From Ectobius pallidus (Eukaryota; Arthropoda; Insecta; Blattodea; Ectobiidae): a stretch of DNA of 64,000 nucleotides. The DNA is taken from the NCBI GenBank assembly GCA_964059195.1, contig CAXKWD010000005.1:41741825-41805824 (forward strand), read 5' to 3'. The position numbers and the translations under genes were made by a program. A model generated the notes under the pieces. The model was not told the origin of the DNA. It saw nothing but the letters and a program-made list of their open reading frames with translations, and made no database searches. This document shows, piece by piece, positions 12,069 through 23,600 of the stretch. How positions within the stretch are numbered: position 1 is the first letter of the stretch; every line of letters begins with the position of its first letter.

Positions 12069-13361
12069 ATCACGCTCGCCATTTTTATAGATATCGAAGA
12101 AGCATTCGACAATGTCTGGTGGCCGCACGCCCTGGAGAGACTCCATCAAATAAACTGTCCAAAGAACATTTATGAGGTTCTAAAAGATTACTTTAGGGCA
12201 AGACAAATCACGATAAGGGACAACCTCCATCCATTCACAAAGGCCGCGACCAAAGGGTGTCCCCAAGGCTCAGTATTGGACCCCAAGGTCTGGAACCTGG
12301 TGTTTGATGAAGCCCTCAGACAACTTGAACAAACAAATGACGCCGACATCATTGCCTACGCCGACGACGCTGTACTAATAATCGAAGGTGAGTCCAGAGC
12401 CATAATCTAAAACAAAGCCAATAGGGCACTTGCCATTTTGCACACATGGTCTATTAAAGGTAAATTAAAAATCTCAAAAACTAAAATTAATACAATGCTC
12501 ATTAAGGGGAAAATAGGAACCCTCCAAACACCAGGATAGGGCAAGACCGGCTACGCTACGTACGCGAAGTCACTTAGGTATGTCATTCAAGAACGCAATA
12601 AATTTACAGCACATGTTCAGCACATGTGTGCCTCTGCTAACGCTCTCACCCAGGCCCTAGCCAGACTCTCTGGCCAACAATGGGGATACAAATTCACGAA
12701 TTACAAAACACTCTGCACTGCAATATTCGAAGCCATAACCTCCTACGCCGCAAATGCATGGGCACCCCATATCAATTCTAACCACGTACGAAAGCTCACA
12801 TCTGCACAGAGACACTCACTAATCCGCGCCACTAAGACATACGCCACTGCTTCAAGCAACGCCCTCCAAGTACTAGCCGGCAGCCTTCCCGTTGATCTAC
12901 TCCTTAAGGAAAGAATATCGAGGTACAAAACGAGAAAATTAATACCCTTCACTATAGGTAACCTTCAAGTTGGATAAAACGAATATGACCGTCTGGAAAA
13001 ATCGCAAATATTCGAACAAATTCACAATGCAGCTATACTCCTTTGGCAACAAAGATGGGCAGTAGCCCAACATGGACACATCACAAGGGACTTTTTCCCC
13101 AACATACACATGAGACTTAAAATGCACTGGATTAAACTTGATCACTTCGTCACGCAACTTTTCACTGGCCACAGCAACTATGCCGCCAACTTAGCAAGTT
13201 TCAATCTTGCCGACCATAACTTACGCAACTGTGAAGACTGCGAAGCTGATACCATTTATCACATGCTTTACTCTTGTCCTCGGTACCGCGAAGCCAGACT
13301 CGTCCTTCTAGAAGCTGCTAGGGCAGACGAGGAAGCCTGGGCCCCTGACTTACAGTTCTGA
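12069..13361 (+). pseudogene. Non-LTR retrotransposon RT and C-terminal zinc knuckle (R1/I-type), inactivated
   Basis: A single reading frame runs from about 12069 to 13361, broken by in-frame stops at 12408, 12537 and 12975 but with no indel needed to follow it. Visible RT motifs are FIDIEEAFDNVWW (first Asp of the catalytic triad), GCPQGSVLDP and YADDAVLI (catalytic YADD). The thumb and linker follow, then a CCHC cluster CEDCEADTIYHMLYSC near 13231-13280. The endonuclease and N-terminal RT are missing because of 5' truncation. The family normally primes reverse transcription at a nicked target. The lack of indels suggests decay mainly by point mutation. Confidence 0.85.
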
Positions 13362-13850
13362 ACTCAGAAACACACCTTCCTTGTGTTCAAAAATTTCACC
13401 AAGACAGCGCTACTCCAGAAAGAATATAATGAATAATCCAACACATGATAGATGGCCTTTGGCCGAGCTATGCCCACTATCCCTGTCCGAGCGAGGATTT
13501 TGAGGGGTTTCACATGCTCATAGGCAAATACCGGACTGGCTAATAATCCCCTCACACAGAGACACGCACTGCTACATACATTAGAAAACATCTCTACACG
13601 ATACTAAACAAACACAACAAACTACAAGCAATCGACGTCATGGCAAGGAAGTCAAACCCGCGCTAATACACAACAACACAAGTACACAGCCCAAACAAGT
13701 CAATTTCACCACACATCCCATCAGGATGTACATAAGGGAACTATTAGGTAAACACATCAAACAAATTGTTACCAAAATTTGGTTTGACCGGAGGTGATAA
13801 GCTTCATTGCTTGGCACTCCGGGGGTAAGGGAGGGCACCACAAAAAAAAT
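13362..13850 (+). mobile_element. 3' UTR of the R1/I-type LINE
   Basis: The sequence after the terminal stop keeps the base composition of the element and ends with a G-rich block (actccgggggtaagggaggg) and a short A run at 13842-13850. It is assigned by adjacency and the A-rich end; the right boundary is approximate. Confidence 0.5.
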
Positions 13851-13851
13851 C

Positions 13852-13966
13852 TAAATGAGCTAGAAACTTGAAATTTAGCACACTAATAGGTTTTAGCCTT
13901 TAAACGATGGTAGAATTCCAAAAAGATCATTTATTTTCTTTTAGGTGGGTGAAGCTTTAGCGTCGT

Positions 13967-14003
<37 letters not shown>

Positions 14004-14690
14004 CCTACTTTTTTAACCTTATAGTAGGTAAACGGTAAGTCATAGCATAAAATCGACTGCACTTCCAGTAACGGATTTTGAGAGATCTACAAGTTTGTTC
14101 TTATGTCTTTTTGTTGTATCTCCATCGATTATGCCTTAGATAGAGTTTTATATTTTTATTGTAACTAAATTGTGTACATTTTCTACACATTATGTATTTT
14201 TTACAACTTGGTGAACAGGTAGAGTCGTAAAATGGGGCAGAAATATTGGCACATCCAGCTTTCATAAGTATGCCAAATTTGGTGATTATAGGTGCCCTAC
14301 AAGTTTGGAAAAACTCTTTTGCCTAACGTCATTCACATCTAGCACAGTTGTAAATCACTCATTCACTGACATTAATGTTTACCCACTTCCAGATGAGCTA
14401 GAAACCTGAAATTTGACAGCCTTTACGTGTACCCGACGAAAAAATTCCAAAACATTAAAAATTTTAAATTTATACCCAAGAAAAATCTTAAAGTCGTTCT
14501 GCACTTTTTAAAAAAGGTTTATTATGGTTAAACAGTAATTATGGGCTACGGTAGCCTAAATACAAAGACTTCTTTATGAACTGACACTGTATCGGAGATA
14601 AAGCTTTTTATGAAAACCACGCTGGGGATTTGGAGGCAAACCACACTAGGGGTTTGGTGGCAGACCCCCGAAGGATCGAAGCGAATATTT
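13852..14690. repeat. Unclassified repeat with two diverged copies of about 540-bp period
   Basis: gagctagaaacttgaaattt at about 13855 recurs as gagctagaaacctgaaattt at about 14394. Similar downstream blocks follow each: an A-rich stretch, a segment around aagtcgtt, and a tagcctac or tagcctaaat block. A (TA)n microsatellite at 13970-14002 sits in the first copy. No protein is encoded. It may be part of a larger unidentified transposon. Confidence 0.55.
13970..14002. repeat. (TA)n microsatellite
   Basis: About 16 uninterrupted AT dinucleotides. Other (TA)n tracts lie at 18791-18813, 51564-51592 and 58240-58296. Confidence 0.95.
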
Positions 14691-15329
14691 ATGTAGTATG
14701 TATTTGTATGTATTTAATTCCTGCTCAATAGTGCAACGGCCTGTTTCTACACCCACGATCCGTCAGTTTCTACACCCAAGATCTATATAGCCAGTTGTTG
14801 GTAGAGCACCACAAATATGCATATGTTTATGCTGAGTCTATCACGGTGGTGTGGGAATATTTGCAATCACTTGTCACGTGTCACAAACCCCACACCTTGG
14901 CCGATTTGAAGAAGCAGGAAGTGGGAGCAATTGATCGTGAGGAATTGGCCCGCACATAAACCGCTTTTCAGCGGAGCACCTGTATTCTAGCAAATGGACA
15001 CCACTTGTCAGACATTAGCCAGTAGTCTGTCACGCATTGTATGCATTTCGAATGGTAGGCCTATATAATTACAAATAGATGTTTTATATAATCTGGCTTC
15101 TCTTACAGAATCAAAGTCAGTAATGTTCATTAAAAAAAAGTCCGGTTCTCATAGGTCACTCTGTATATTAAAAGCGCCTTCAAATTTGTTTATGCACGCC
15201 TATTCCTCCAAGATCCTTGGACCTAGATTTCTGAAATTTTCACCATACGTTCTGCATGGCCGGGGAGTGTCTATTTCAAAATCTCATCCTGATAGTCGCT
15301 CGGGCAACATTTAATTTTTATTATTTCAA

Positions 15330-16935
15330 ATGAAGACCGAGAAGAATTCTTGGCACAGCCTGATAAAGAACTGATAGGAAGACAAAAAATAGAATTGACA
15401 GACGAAGAAGTAGAAGAAGAAATTGTAAAAGGTAAGAACGGGAAAGCACCAGGTCCTGGAGGAATCAACTTGGAATTGATCAAATATGGAGGTAAGAAGA
15501 CATTAGTGACAAAACTTCTCAATGCCATTCTACAGGGAGACCAAATACCGGAAGAAATGACACAAGGCTATATAACAACAATATTTAAAAAAGGTGCCAT
15601 TCTACAGGGAGACCAAATACCGGAAGAAATGACACAAGGCTATATAACAACAATATTTAAAAAAGGTGATAGAAGGAACTGTTCAAACTACAGGGGTATT
15701 TGTGTATTAAATACAATAATGAATTATTAGGGAAAAACATTAAAACCAAACTAGAGACACAGTGCGAGAACATTGAAGTACAATGTGGATTCACCCAAGG
15801 TAGATCATGTATAGATCATATTTTTACAATAAGACAACTGTTGGAAAAATGAAGAGATAAATCAAAGGAAGTTGGCTTGATCTTTGTAGATTTGGAGAAA
15901 GCATACGACAGTGTACCAAGGAATAAAATATGGGAAGCACTTCAAATTGCAGGAATAGACAATTCTTTAATAAAAATTATACAGGAAATATACAAAGCCA
16001 ACACATGCCAAATAAAGAATAACAAAACACTATCACAAAAATTTAAAACCAGCAAAGGTCTGTTGCAAGGTTGTCCGATGTCCCCCACATTGTTTAAAAT
16101 ATACATAGCAGTCAGCTTGAGAACATGGTCTCGGAAATGTGAGAAAATGGGTATAGAAGTAGCAGAAGGCAGATTTTTATATCACTTGCTGTTCGCAGAT
16201 GATCAGGTGATAGTTGCACAAGATGGAGAGGATGCTAATTATATGTGCAACCAATTATCACTGGAATATAGAAAGTGGGGATTGAAAATAAATCCAAAGA
16301 AAACACAATATTTGACTAGTGATAGAGATGAGTTATACGTTGACGGAAAGAAAATTCAGAAAGTGGATGACTTCCGTTACCTCGGTTCAATATTAGAAAA
16401 GAATGGAACCTCAAACAAAGAAATAACAAAAAGGATCAGTGATGGAAAGAAGGTAATAGGTATGCTCAACTCGGTCTTATGGAGTCGAAATATTATCAAC
16501 AAGACTAAGAAATTAATATATAACTCCATACTGCAAAGCATTATGTTATACGGAGCAGAAACAAAGACTATGAATAGGAGACACGTGGAAAGATTAACAG
16601 CAGTAGAGATGGATTTTTGGAGAAGGTCGGCTAGGAAATCTCGGCGAGAAAGGATACGGAATACTACGATTCGACAAATTATGGAAACTGAACGAACGAT
16701 AGGTGAGGTAATTGAGCAAAAGAGACTGACGTGGTACGGACATGTAAGAAGAATGGAAAATGGCCGGATCCCAAAGATGGTTCAAGAATGGGAAGCAGAG
16801 GGTCGACGAAGAAGGGGACGACCACTGACCTCATGGAAAGACAACGTTTACTGCTCAATGGAGACGTTTGGACTAACACCAGAAGACGCAGATAACCGGA
16901 ATAGATGGAGAAGGAGAATTGATAGACGAAATTGA
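15330..16935 (+). pseudogene. LINE reverse transcriptase, 5'-truncated (RTE-like, WYGHVRR type)
   Basis: Two frames cover the reverse transcriptase. The first, 15330-15730, holds the region before the palm: ELTDEEVEEEIVKGKNGKAP, then GPGGINLELIKYGG. It contains a perfect in-frame 72-bp duplication. A frame change and a stop at about 15851 follow. The second frame, 15877-16935 (352 codons), holds the palm: FVDLEKAYDSVPR, KGLLQGCPMSPTLF and LLFADDQVIVA (FADD catalytic box). The C-terminal part reads KRLTWYGHVRRMENGRIP and GRRRRGRPLTSWKD. No endonuclease is present. Clade assignment (RTE-like) rests on the C-terminal signature and is tentative. Confidence 0.85.
15524..15667 (+). repeat. Perfect 72-bp tandem duplication inside the LINE RT
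   Basis: The 72-bp unit at 15524-15595 is repeated without any difference at 15596-15667. As 72 is a multiple of three, the frame stays open and 24 residues (AILQGDQIPEEMTQGYIT and six more) occur twice. Confidence 0.95.
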
Positions 16936-17001
16936 TTGTATGGTCGCAGGGAAAACCTCGATATGAGGATTATCCTGGAAGAGAAGAAGAAGAAGAAGAA
17001 G
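16936..17001 (+). mobile_element. LINE 3' UTR with (GAA)n tail
   Basis: A short 3' UTR (ttgtatggtcgcagg, ggattatcctgg) leads into (GAAGAA)n at 16980-17000. Short 3' UTRs ending in a simple repeat are usual for this type of LINE. No target duplication was identified. Confidence 0.7.
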
Positions 17002-17695
17002 TTTTTGGTATTGACAGTGTTTCGTCATGTTTTGTGCTGCAGTCATGTATCCATGGTATGGTTAGTGTTATGTCATTATTTTCTTTCTGAGCCTTTACAC
17101 AGTCCCCTGTCACCTGCAGGGTTATCCGGGCCATCTTTCATAGCGCTCATCCCTGATTCATCCATTCAGAAGGCACCGTTACAAAGTTACGTCGGTAGTT
17201 CGGAGCAAACAGCCATCAGAACCCTTCTCATGGAGACAACCTCAGTCTTGCCAAGCATGCGTTCCAAGCGGGTCTTCTAAGCCCTATGTAAGCCATTCTG
17301 TTCAAAATGCGATTTACATGTTACAGTCGGTTCGGTCAAAATTTCAATTTTAATTTTCGTTAAGGTTATTTGTTTTGCCTTATGCAGTCTTGGTAAAGGT
17401 TGTATACAACGTACTCTGGCGGTGGTGCTGCTAATTTGTAGCGTTGAGAGCGCAACAATCATTCCTGTTTCGGAACCTCAGTGTTGTGTCATTATTTACA
17501 ATTAAATTTTTAGAATTCTACTGCTACATCGGTAAAATTCATTTAATGGTAAAATTATTATTTTCCCAGTCCGTGTTATGAGCTTCATTATCTACTCTTT
17601 AAAATAAAACAAAAAACATTTTGAGTTTTGTAATTAACTTCATAGTTAAGTAGATAATTCGATGATTATTCTCTTCAGAACTACGACTCGTAGGT
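17002..17695. other. Unassigned DNA
   Basis: No gene or repeat recognised. Open frames here are short and without domains. Confidence 0.4.
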
Positions 17696-17696
17696 C

Positions 17697-17890
17697 CAGT
17701 TCTCATGAAAGTAACCAATCAGAAAGCTACATAAAATCACAGAAACTTCAAAAAGGATGGGAATATGTATCTAATGGAGGAAAGCCTGGGCAAAATCATG
17801 CAGAAAATCACCTGAAGATGATGTATTAACATCGAAACGCGTAGTAGGAAGAGGACAATATCTGCATTTTAATACAAGACTCTTATTTTA
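17697..17890 (+). mobile_element. Possible Penelope-like or related retroelement end with hammerhead-like core
   Basis: The segment contains CTGAAGA (17812-17818), then an intramolecular stem GATGT-ATTA-ACATC (17820-17833), followed directly by GAAAC (17834-17838). This is the CUGANGA / stem II / GAAA arrangement of a hammerhead ribozyme core, with one extra base before stem II. I could not find convincing flanking stems I and III, so activity is not claimed. Hammerhead motifs are known from Penelope-like elements; the assignment to that class is an inference. Confidence 0.4.
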
Positions 17891-19800
17891 TGGACTTGAA
17901 ATACATTTTTTAACAGTTTTAAGAATTTTTAGCAATACTTGTGACTAAGTTTTTATACCTCTAGACTAGTAGGTTACGCTACTTGCATTTGTTAAATGTG
18001 TTAAAATAACTTGTTTCTTAAAGTAAGCTAATATTTTTAAGGTTTTATATACTGAGCATAGGTGGAAATTTTAATTTATAAACAAATTGTATAACTCAGT
18101 AGTAAAATGAAAATAATTGCGATATTGATAAAAACAAGTTCACAAACAGATTTAATGATGAACATGTGGACAACTGCATTCGAATGGCTGTGACTAACTA
18201 TTCATCCAATATTAAAGAAGTTGTAGCTGAGACTGAGTGCCATAGCCTATTTTTAATTAACTAATTAAGAGTTTTCTCACATATGTGTCAGTGCAGGCAA
18301 TAAAAGAAAGCATTACTGAAAGATATGTTATAATTGCAATCAATATTTTTAGTCAGTATATTGAAATATAAACTCTACCTGTTATGTCAATCATTTTTTA
18401 GTCTTTAACCTTGGTAGCTCGCCACATGTGTTGGGTTTATTAAGTAGCTCCATCAGTTAGGGAGTTTGGCAATCCCTGGTCTGTACTGACATGTAGGACA
18501 ATTCACAAAATAAAAACAATATACGAATATATTGGGTCCCATACTTTTAATAACGCTTTCATAGTTTTGAAATGTCAATTGGCATATATCTGCCGGAAAC
18601 TAAAGTTACAATATATTCTATTCCTATTTTGTGCAGAAATATATACATTTTTAATTCCTTTTCTCTCGTTAAGGAGAGTGCATTTCATTTACACGTGCAT
18701 AATTGATTTCAATTAAGAATCCAAATAATTAAGATTCCAAATCATTAACACAAAAAAGTTACACAAAATGCATAAACCAATTGAACGATTAAATATATAT
18801 ATATATATATATATGAATTAAATTTTCCGGGTATCAAACCCAGTTTGAGTGAGCAAATGAATGTAAAATCATTCAATGAGAGTTGTCCCTGATTACACTG
18901 AGACATTAACTTGTATGTCATGACAAGCATATAGATTGTATTTGCTTTCCTCTAAATGTTGAACATGCGGCCTCATTACATTGGAAATGCTGTTTTTGTT
19001 TAAATTCCCTTCCCTCCCCCGTTTCATTTCCAATGACAGGATTCGTCAAAATGAGATGTGAGCATCTCTGAGAACTGTGCTTAAACTATCATAACTTAAA
19101 TTCAGAGCATATCTCACAAGAAAGGCGATATTAAGAAAGCTAAGTAGACCTATACATACATACATACATATGTAGGCAATATATATATAAAGGTTAGATT
19201 CCAGGATCGCGCAGAGGTAATACTTGACACTTGATTTGAAACAACAAGGGATGTCAAGAACGTGATAATGGGTTTGTGCCAAACCAGATGGGAAAAAAGC
19301 AACTAGAACAAAAGCAACAAGAAATTTTCAAGAACGTGCACGAAAGATTAGAACTGAGAAATCTACAGCCATCATAAGGTTTGAGCCACAATCTGACGGG
19401 CCATGGACTCTATATGGTTTGCTTAAAGGAAAGGGGTATTGCGGACTCTAACGCTTGCTCGTGTGGCTCCTGAGCATGGGTTTGGGAATGCCAAAACACT
19501 GCTCAGTTGAGGGAACTTTTCAGAGACTACTTCTAGGTAGGCAAATAAGGAACATAATAACAGACTACTTCCCTACTCGTGGAAGTTGTTGGATGAAGCA
19601 GCAAATAGAGTTTCCCAGAAAGCAAAAGAATACTATATAAATAGCAAACACAGACAAAGGCAATAAAACGTACAATATAAGACACACAAAGACACATGAC
19701 ATAAGACAAATTACAAATAAAGGATAACTAACACCAGGATATGACTTCATGGTGCCAGGATGACCTGCTGGTCAACGCCGATGTCTGAAGTCTGGCTTCC
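17891..19800. other. Unassigned DNA with microsatellites
   Basis: Contains a (TA)n at 18791-18813 and a CATA-rich stretch at about 19153-19170. From about 19270 to 19800 the sequence is less AT-rich. It forms the left flank of the gypsy insertion and continues, beyond the target duplication, at 27014. No gene recognised. Confidence 0.4.
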
Positions 19801-19805
19801 AGACT
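19801..19805 (+). repeat. Target site duplication AGACT (left) of the + strand gypsy element
   Basis: AGACT directly precedes the 5' LTR and recurs at 27009-27013 directly after the 3' LTR. Five bases is within the range usual for Ty3/gypsy integrases. Confidence 0.8.
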
Positions 19806-21110
19806 ATTGCAGTTCAGATACTTCGGCAAAAAGAAATAAATAAGATAACCAAATTAAATATAATAAATGACAGATTAATTGCCCAAATTTATTCAAACTA
19901 AAATCAGAAAATCTCATAGCCCGTGTTTGGTCTTAAAATGACCGTGAAAAGACGGAACATTCATTATAAATACTATTAACTAGAAAGAAGGCAAAGGTAA
20001 AAAGTTTAACAACGTCATTTTAAATGTCTATTAAAATGAGATTGCAGTGGTGAGAATTGAATAGACAGAGAAGCTGGGAATTTCCCTAGCATACTTAACG
20101 GGTGTGGGACAAGGCAATGCAGGTACCCAGGTACAATGCGTCGGCAATCTCCCAAGATCTATACAAAGGGTACTGATCCACTTAAGTTATTCTAAGAAGT
20201 CGGCTATTATGTGTAGGCCAAACTTCTGATTTTGCTACTGATACAACACGCTGTCCGGGTTTTTCCACTTAAACCTTCTTATAAATCCGAGATTCTAAAT
20301 TGTGGGTTTTGATAATAAGGGAAATCCATTTGATTTCCGTGGGAGGCTAACATATTATTATTGGTAGGGAGAATTGCCAATAAGAATTGATCTATAGTAC
20401 CACGTGCCGGGATTCACGAATAATAATTAAGAGGAGTAGGGAAAAATGTTTGTCCGAGAAAGTTTTCCTTATGCCTACGGTGGCGATGTAAATTCATTCT
20501 GTCTCGGGGACTTGTGTCCACCGTATTATATTCTACTTCGGGGACTTGTGTCCACCGTATTAAATCACTCTACGTGGAGGCCGTGTGCCTATAGCAGTCA
20601 AATCAACTCTACTTATCTTTGTGGCCTCGTGCCCACAGTAATTAAATTCATTTAGATTCCGTGGCATTGTGTCCACCGGAACATATCACAGAATTAATTG
20701 GACTTATAAATTTTTCGCTGGGGAATTAATCGACTTAGAAGGATTCTTACTTTCAATCGCGATTAGTTAAAATCACATACGGCAGCAATTGTATCACTAG
20801 TAACGATCTACCGAGAACTTGTAACAATATTAATTATTCACAAACAAATTTTGTAATTATTGTCAATGACTGGACTTGTATTTCCAACGTATTGAATAAA
20901 CAGAATATTCCTTCAGTGTTCAAAGAAACTGTATTATTATTCAAGTAATAATATTAAGGTGTTCTTCGCTTCCTACCCTGAAGCTAGAGGGGAGTGCTCG
21001 ACGATCGACTGACTGACCGGAGGCGAGTTCGACAAACAAAGACAGAAATATTCAGTATATGCATTATACTGTGGCGCCCAGGTAAAACACTACAACACCG
21101 AACCGCTGTA
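19806..21110 (+). repeat. 5' LTR of the + strand gypsy element
   Basis: It begins attgcagttcagatac and ends ccgaaccgctgta. Relative to the 3' LTR it has an extra 34-bp tandem copy around 20505-20570 (ggggacttgtgtccaccgta repeated). It contains a run of GTGTCCACCG/GTGCCCACAG-like imperfect repeats at 20480-20680 and an inverted GTTAAAATCAC-rich segment. No clear TATA box was resolved. Confidence 0.9.
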
Positions 21111-21112
21111 CA

Positions 21113-21134
21113 TGGCTATTTCCCAACGTGAGGC
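21113..21134 (+). promoter_or_regulatory. Primer binding site, tRNA-Lys type with an interruption
   Basis: Two bases after the LTR the sequence is TGGC, a short insertion tattt, then CCCAACGTGAGGC. The parts match the complement of the 3' end of tRNA-Lys(CUU), which reads TGGCGCCCAACGTGGGGC. The interruption is unusual and may be damage or a tolerated bulge. Confidence 0.55.
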
Positions 21135-21690
21135 ACGAGTGAAGCTGGACATCAAGGATCACCAACTTCAGAAATCATCCCAAAACGGAAGGAAGACACC
21201 GCAGAATTTCTAGAACGTCACCCGTAAAGGCACCGCTGGAATTCAAGATCGTGGTACATCAGTTCCGGAGACCGTCTCAGAAAACATCAAAAATCACCAA
21301 CAGATAAGAGTTTAAATATAAATAGAGTTTCAGTAGATGAAACAATTTTAATATCAGTAATTCAAGAAACAGTAAATATTAATCGGATAAATAAATAAGC
21401 CTGATATCATATAATATTTTTGAAAAGTTTGCAATTTAAGATCAAAGTAAAATTAAACTGAAACTCACTAAGAAAATTAAAGAATAAATTCAAGTAAAAT
21501 AAAATCTTTTTCAAATTAAAATAACTCAGGCATATCAAATATTTATTGTGCAAGGGTATAATTATACATGTTATGCATTATATGTTGAACTTCTTAACCA
21601 AAGGTAAGGTAGATCGTAAGAGTGTATCAGTACCCTTATAATTTATGTATGTGGCTTAGAAACGGAAAAGTTACTAGGAATAAAATTAAT

Positions 21691-22446
21691 ATGGAAGGTG
21701 GAGAGGGGCACGACTTGCTTAATGGTGAGGAAATAAATAATTGTAGAATGGAGATTAACAATGAGAACAGTGTCGCGACAGGTGACGGGGTTTTGGAGCA
21801 GGGAGTTGATAATAGGCAGGAAAATAGTGCAACGAATATTCAGCTGACCGAGAATGATAGTGTAACTGAACATAGGCCTAGGGAAATGAATCAAACCATA
21901 GACCCGAGTTCTATTGCATATTTGATAGCTATGATGAGGGAATCAAATGAAAGTATGAAAGGACTAGAAAAATCGAGTAATGAAACTAGGGAAAGTATAA
22001 AGGAACTAGAGAAAAATTCTGGGGAAAAGATAGAGAAACTGGGAGATAGGATAGAACAATCGAGCCAAGAAAATAGACAGAATATAAATAGGCTTGAGAA
22101 GGAACTAAATAATATAAAAGAGGTCCAATCTAACTTATGCAACGAAATCAGGGGAGAATTCTGTAGGGAACTTAAAGAAAGTGAAAAAACAATGAGGCAA
22201 GAAATTAGTGAAAGTCAAGGGGAAATTAGGTCTGAATTAGAGGCTAATATGAGGTCGGTAGATAGGAAAATAGAAATTCAGGGCAAGAAATATGAAGAAA
22301 AATTATTCAATGAAAGGAAAATTTTGGAGAAGGAAATACAGAAATCGGAGTCTGGCTTGAAAAAGAATATGGAGGCTCAGGTGGTAAAAGTGAAAGTAGG
22401 GTTAGGAGATAAAATCTCAGAAGTAAATGACAAGGTAGTGCATTAA
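21691..22446 (+). pseudogene. Gag N-terminal coiled-coil region
   Basis: From the ATG at 21691 the product starts MEGGEGHDLLNGEE and continues acidic and polar. From about residue 90 it becomes a long, highly charged heptad-rich segment (repeated ESMKGLEKSSNETRESIKEL-type units), which I read as a coiled coil. The stop at 22444 is probably a mutation, because the same kind of charged sequence continues in the same frame to about 22529 before a second stop. A frame change follows, and the capsid-like part lies in another frame. A long N-terminal coiled coil in Gag may drive multimerisation; that is inference. Confidence 0.7.
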
Positions 22447-22534
22447 GAAAATATATTAGCGGTTAAAATAGGGGAAATCTCTAAAGAAGTAAGCACGGTA
22501 GCTAAAGAGGTCGAAAATCGTAGCCTGTAGCAAA

Positions 22535-23600
22535 TAACTATGCTGTAAATTGTACTGAGAGTATATGTAATGGAATAGGAAATACATATAGGCCTCCTAG
22601 TGTTGCAAATGAGTCCTGTAATACAGTACACGAGACGGTAGCCACCAGCATGCCGGTAGTTAGCGATAATAGGATTAATATATGTAACTTAATAGGAAAT
22701 GAGGTATCACTTCCCAGCTTCAATGAGAGCAACACGAGCCCTCAGAGTTTCTTGAAATCTGTTGAAGAGTATTTTACTTTGCGGTCTATTCCATCTCAGT
22801 ACAAAATGTTGATCCTCGGTAGAGCCTTAAAAGGAAAAACAAAAGAGTGGATTGAACTTACAGTACACCCGGAGTGCAACTATGAGGATTTTAAGCAGTT
22901 ATTCTTAGCAAGATATTGCGGTGAGGCGAAGAGAGCTTTAGCTAGAAATGAGGTCTATAATGGAAGATATTCACCTAGGGGCAACGTCTCTCTATCGGAC
23001 CATTTCCTGAGAGTTATAGGCCTAATCAAGTTACTAGACCCAGGAATGCCAGAACGCGAGGCCATTCAGCTTGTGACGAGACATTTTCAGCCGGAAATAT
23101 GCAACCTGCTTATAGTATCATGTCCACAAACTTATAGCAAGGCTTTGGAGTTATTGTCGAGTTTCGAAGTAGGAACTAACGGAGAAGAGCGTAGCGATAA
23201 TAGGAGACAAAATGGACCGGATAATATGCAAATGAATCAAGATACGAGAGGAGGTCCAAATAATGACAGGGGTAGATGGAACCAAGGACATGCCAACAGA
23301 AATGCGGAATCGAACAGAGGACCCCCTAATAATAACTCATATAGAAATAATGGGAACCAAAACTGGAGGGGAAATAATCAAGAAAATAGGCCTCAGGACA
23401 GACAAGTAAATAATGTTCGATTTCATGGCAGGATGCAGAACGAAATAGGAGAGCAAATTCCAGAAAACCAGGGGGGCATTAACATAGAAGGTGAAAGGAA
23501 TCAGGCGCATAGCACGGGAAACCACAATGATATTCAGGGAGACATTCGTCACAGAAATGACGAAAGGCATGTAGCGCAAGACAGGCCTTTAAACTACTAG
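22535..23600 (+). CDS. Gag capsid-like protein of the + strand gypsy element
   Basis: The frame is open from about 22535; the first ATG in it is at 22650. It contains a typical retrotransposon Gag core: LPSFNESNTSPQSFLKSVEE, RALKGKTKEWIEL, FKQLFLARYCGEAKR and a helical end with ALELLSSFEV. A long glutamine-, asparagine- and arginine-rich tail follows (NNRNNG-, RGNNQEN-like). No CCHC zinc knuckle is visible; the basic low-complexity tail may do the RNA binding. The protein ends at a TAG (23598-23600) immediately after a slippery heptamer, so most translation should stop here and a fraction continue into pol. Confidence 0.85.
23588..23594 (+). promoter_or_regulatory. -1 programmed frameshift site TTTAAAC between gag and pol
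   Basis: In the gag frame the bases read T TTA AAC TAC TAG, the canonical X XXY YYZ heptamer four codons or fewer from the gag stop. A -1 slip enters the frame that stays open through the protease to 24832. The geometry is exactly that of known retroviral and retrotransposon -1 frameshifting. I did not identify a downstream pseudoknot by eye. Confidence 0.85.

Noticed and set aside
20446..20655. 69-codon open frame in the 5' LTR
   Set aside because: It is not intact in the 3' LTR copy, which lacks 34 bp, and has no domain.
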